6,214 nt of DNA from Proteiniphilum sp. (lineage in GTDB: Bacteria; Bacteroidota; Bacteroidia; Bacteroidales; Dysgonomonadaceae), in the NCBI GenBank assembly GCA_031284475.1, contig JAISZV010000346.1, positions 1-6,214 on the forward strand. The letters are read 5' to 3'. Position numbers and translations under genes: made by a program. Numbering within the stretch: the first letter of the stretch is position 1; each line of letters begins with the position of its first letter. This document shows positions 5,041 to 6,214 of the stretch, piece by piece. The notes below the pieces were generated by a model. It saw nothing but the letters and a program-made list of their open reading frames with translations, made no database searches and was not told where the DNA came from.

Positions 5041-6214
5041 GTATGGCCGTAGTATATGGATATGCCTCCAGCGCTTTTTCGAGCACAGTGAGCGCATTAT
5101 TTAAATCGTTTTTGTTGAGTACGTAGGCTATACGCACTTCGTTCCTGCCTAAGCTGGGGGTAACATAAAAGCCTGACGCAGGCGCCATAAAGATGGTCTG
5201 CCCCCGGTAACGGAAATCGGAGAGGCACCAGGCGCAGAAAGCGTCGGCGTCTTCAAGGGGAAGACGTGCCAGCGTGTAAAAAGCGCCCTGGGGCATAGGC
5301 GAATAAACGCCCGGAATCTTGTTGAGCCGTTCTATAAGAAAATCACGGCGGCTCTTGTACTCTTCAAAGTTGTGCTGCATATACGTTCCGTTGGCCTGTA
5401 GGGAAGCGTTGGCGGCTATTTGCCCTATCAGCGGCGGGCTAAGGCGCGCCTGGCAGAATTTCATGACCGTATCGTGCACTTTACGATTCTTGGTGATAAG
5501 CGCCCCGATACGAATCCCGCATTCGCTATATCTTTTTGATACCGAATCGATCAGCACCACGTTCTCTTCCACTTCTTTCAGATGGCAAGCAGAGATATAA
5601 GGCGTGTTGTTGTAGATAAACTCGCGGTATACCTCATCGGAAAAGAGATAGAGGTCATATTTTTTTACAAGCAACCTTATCTGCTCCATTTCGTGGGGAG
5701 TATAAACATAGCCCGTAGGATTATTGGGGTTACAGATAAGAATCCCTTTGGTACGCTCGTTGATCAGCTTTTCAAACTCCCCTATCGGAGGAAGGGCAAA
5801 CCCCGATTCCATGCTGGAGGGGATGGTGCGGATAACGGCGCCGGCCGAGATGGCGAAAGCCAGGTAATTGGCATAAGCCGGTTCGGGGACGATGATCTCG
5901 TCATTAGGATTGAGGCAGGCCATAAAGGCGTAGAGCACCGCTTCCGATCCGCCGGCGGTAACGATAATCTCACCGGGAGCGAGGTTGATATTAAATTGTT
6001 TATAGTAATTTACCAGATTCTCCCGGTAAAACCGGTATCCGTCGCTGGGGCTGTATTCCAACGTAGTGCGGTCGATGCTGCGGATGGCCTCCAAGGCGGA
6101 TACGGGAGAGGGGAGGTCGGGTTGCCCTATATTTAGGTGATACACTTTTACTCCCTCTGCTTTGGCGGCGTCGGAGAGCGGCGCCAGTTTTCGTATGGGT
6201 GAAGGGGGCATTTG
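5003..6214 (-). CDS. PLP-dependent class I/II aminotransferase (5' end cut by window)
   Basis: Cytoplasmic fold-type I aminotransferase that moves an amino group between an amino acid and a 2-oxo acid using pyridoxal phosphate. Counting from the Met at 6211: NIGQPDLPSP substrate-arm segment (28-36), GGSEA phosphate-site region (87-91), NPNNPTG (161-167), SDEVY with D192 pairing to the PLP ring nitrogen and Y195, the Schiff-base lysine K226 in DSVSKRYS, R234 in GIRIG, and carboxylate-binding R360 in NEVRIAY. All catalytic residues are present. The frame remains open to the window edge (a CAA codon precedes this Met), and relatives carry a few residues before M-P-x-S-P-I-R-K, so the true start is probably outside. 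The last 12 codons overlap the permease gene. The substrate cannot be read; aspartate or aromatic/branched amino acids are typical of the family. Confidence 0.93.
   Translation of the reverse strand, partial: QMPPSPIRKLAPLSDAAKAEGVKVYHLNIGQPDLPSPVSALEAIRSIDRTTLEYSPSDGYRFYRENLVNYYKQFNINLAPGEIIVTAGGSEAVLYAFMACLNPNDEIIVPEPAYANYLAFAISAGAVIRTIPSSMESGFALPPIGEFEKLINERTKGILICNPNNPTGYVYTPHEMEQIRLLVKKYDLYLFSDEVYREFIYNNTPYISACHLKEVEENVVLIDSVSKRYSECGIRIGALITKNRKVHDTVMKFCQARLSPPLIGQIAANASLQANGTYMQHNFEEYKSRRDFLIERLNKIPGVYSPMPQGAFYTLARLPLEDADAFCAWCLSDFRYRGQTIFMAPASGFYVTPSLGRNEVRIAYVLNKNDLNNALTVLEKALEAYPYTTAIHECRALHSKADL

Noticed and set aside
5041..5097. Longer permease start at ATG 5097
   Set aside because: The extra 19 residues are basic and unlike LolC/E N termini, and would lie wholly inside the aminotransferase coding sequence; MNAELFIARR at 5040 looks like the family start.

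Overview
The window looks like a chromosomal segment from a member of the Bacteroidota, probably the Bacteroidales. This is inferred from three things: two good matches to the Bacteroidota promoter form (TTTG about 20 nt upstream of TAnnTTTG), the lack of Shine-Dalgarno sequences ahead of starts, and the style of the Fur-like, NarL/LuxR-like and LolC/E-like proteins. Five protein genes are supported. They occupy both ends, leaving a gap of about 1.5 kb (2300-3792) with no convincing gene.

Left part (1-1540, + strand): the C-terminal half of a Zn/Cd/Pb-type P1B ATPase is followed by a small Fur-family regulator. The regulator has its own promoter and a GATAATTATC palindrome inside it. The pairing suggests metal efflux beside a metal-sensing repressor. 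The last ~50 bp of the regulator gene recur twice just downstream as degenerate tandem copies; the third copy still encodes a CxxC tail and a stop.

Next (1655-2299, - strand) is an orphan NarL/FixJ-type response regulator, convergent with the Fur-like gene.

Middle (2300-3792): no convincing gene, but many non-coding signals. These are a GC-rich island of hairpins (2454-2555), a nested inverted repeat (2686-2729), a perfect 21-nt palindrome (2770-2790), a strong bidirectional terminator (2848-2882), a weaker leftward terminator (3043-3061), a good leftward promoter (3666-3698), and two DnaA-box-like 9-mers 11 bp apart (3736-3755). Together they suggest one or more unannotated small transcripts.

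Right part (3793-6214, - strand): a class I/II aminotransferase, cut by the window edge at its 5' end, overlaps by 38 nt the start of a LolC/LolE-type ABC-transporter permease. The two are probably translationally coupled in one operon.

No rRNA, tRNA, CRISPR array, transposase or integrase was recognised. No complete novel system is evident. The strongest leads are the tail-duplication array behind the Fur-like gene and the structured, promoter- and terminator-bearing gap.
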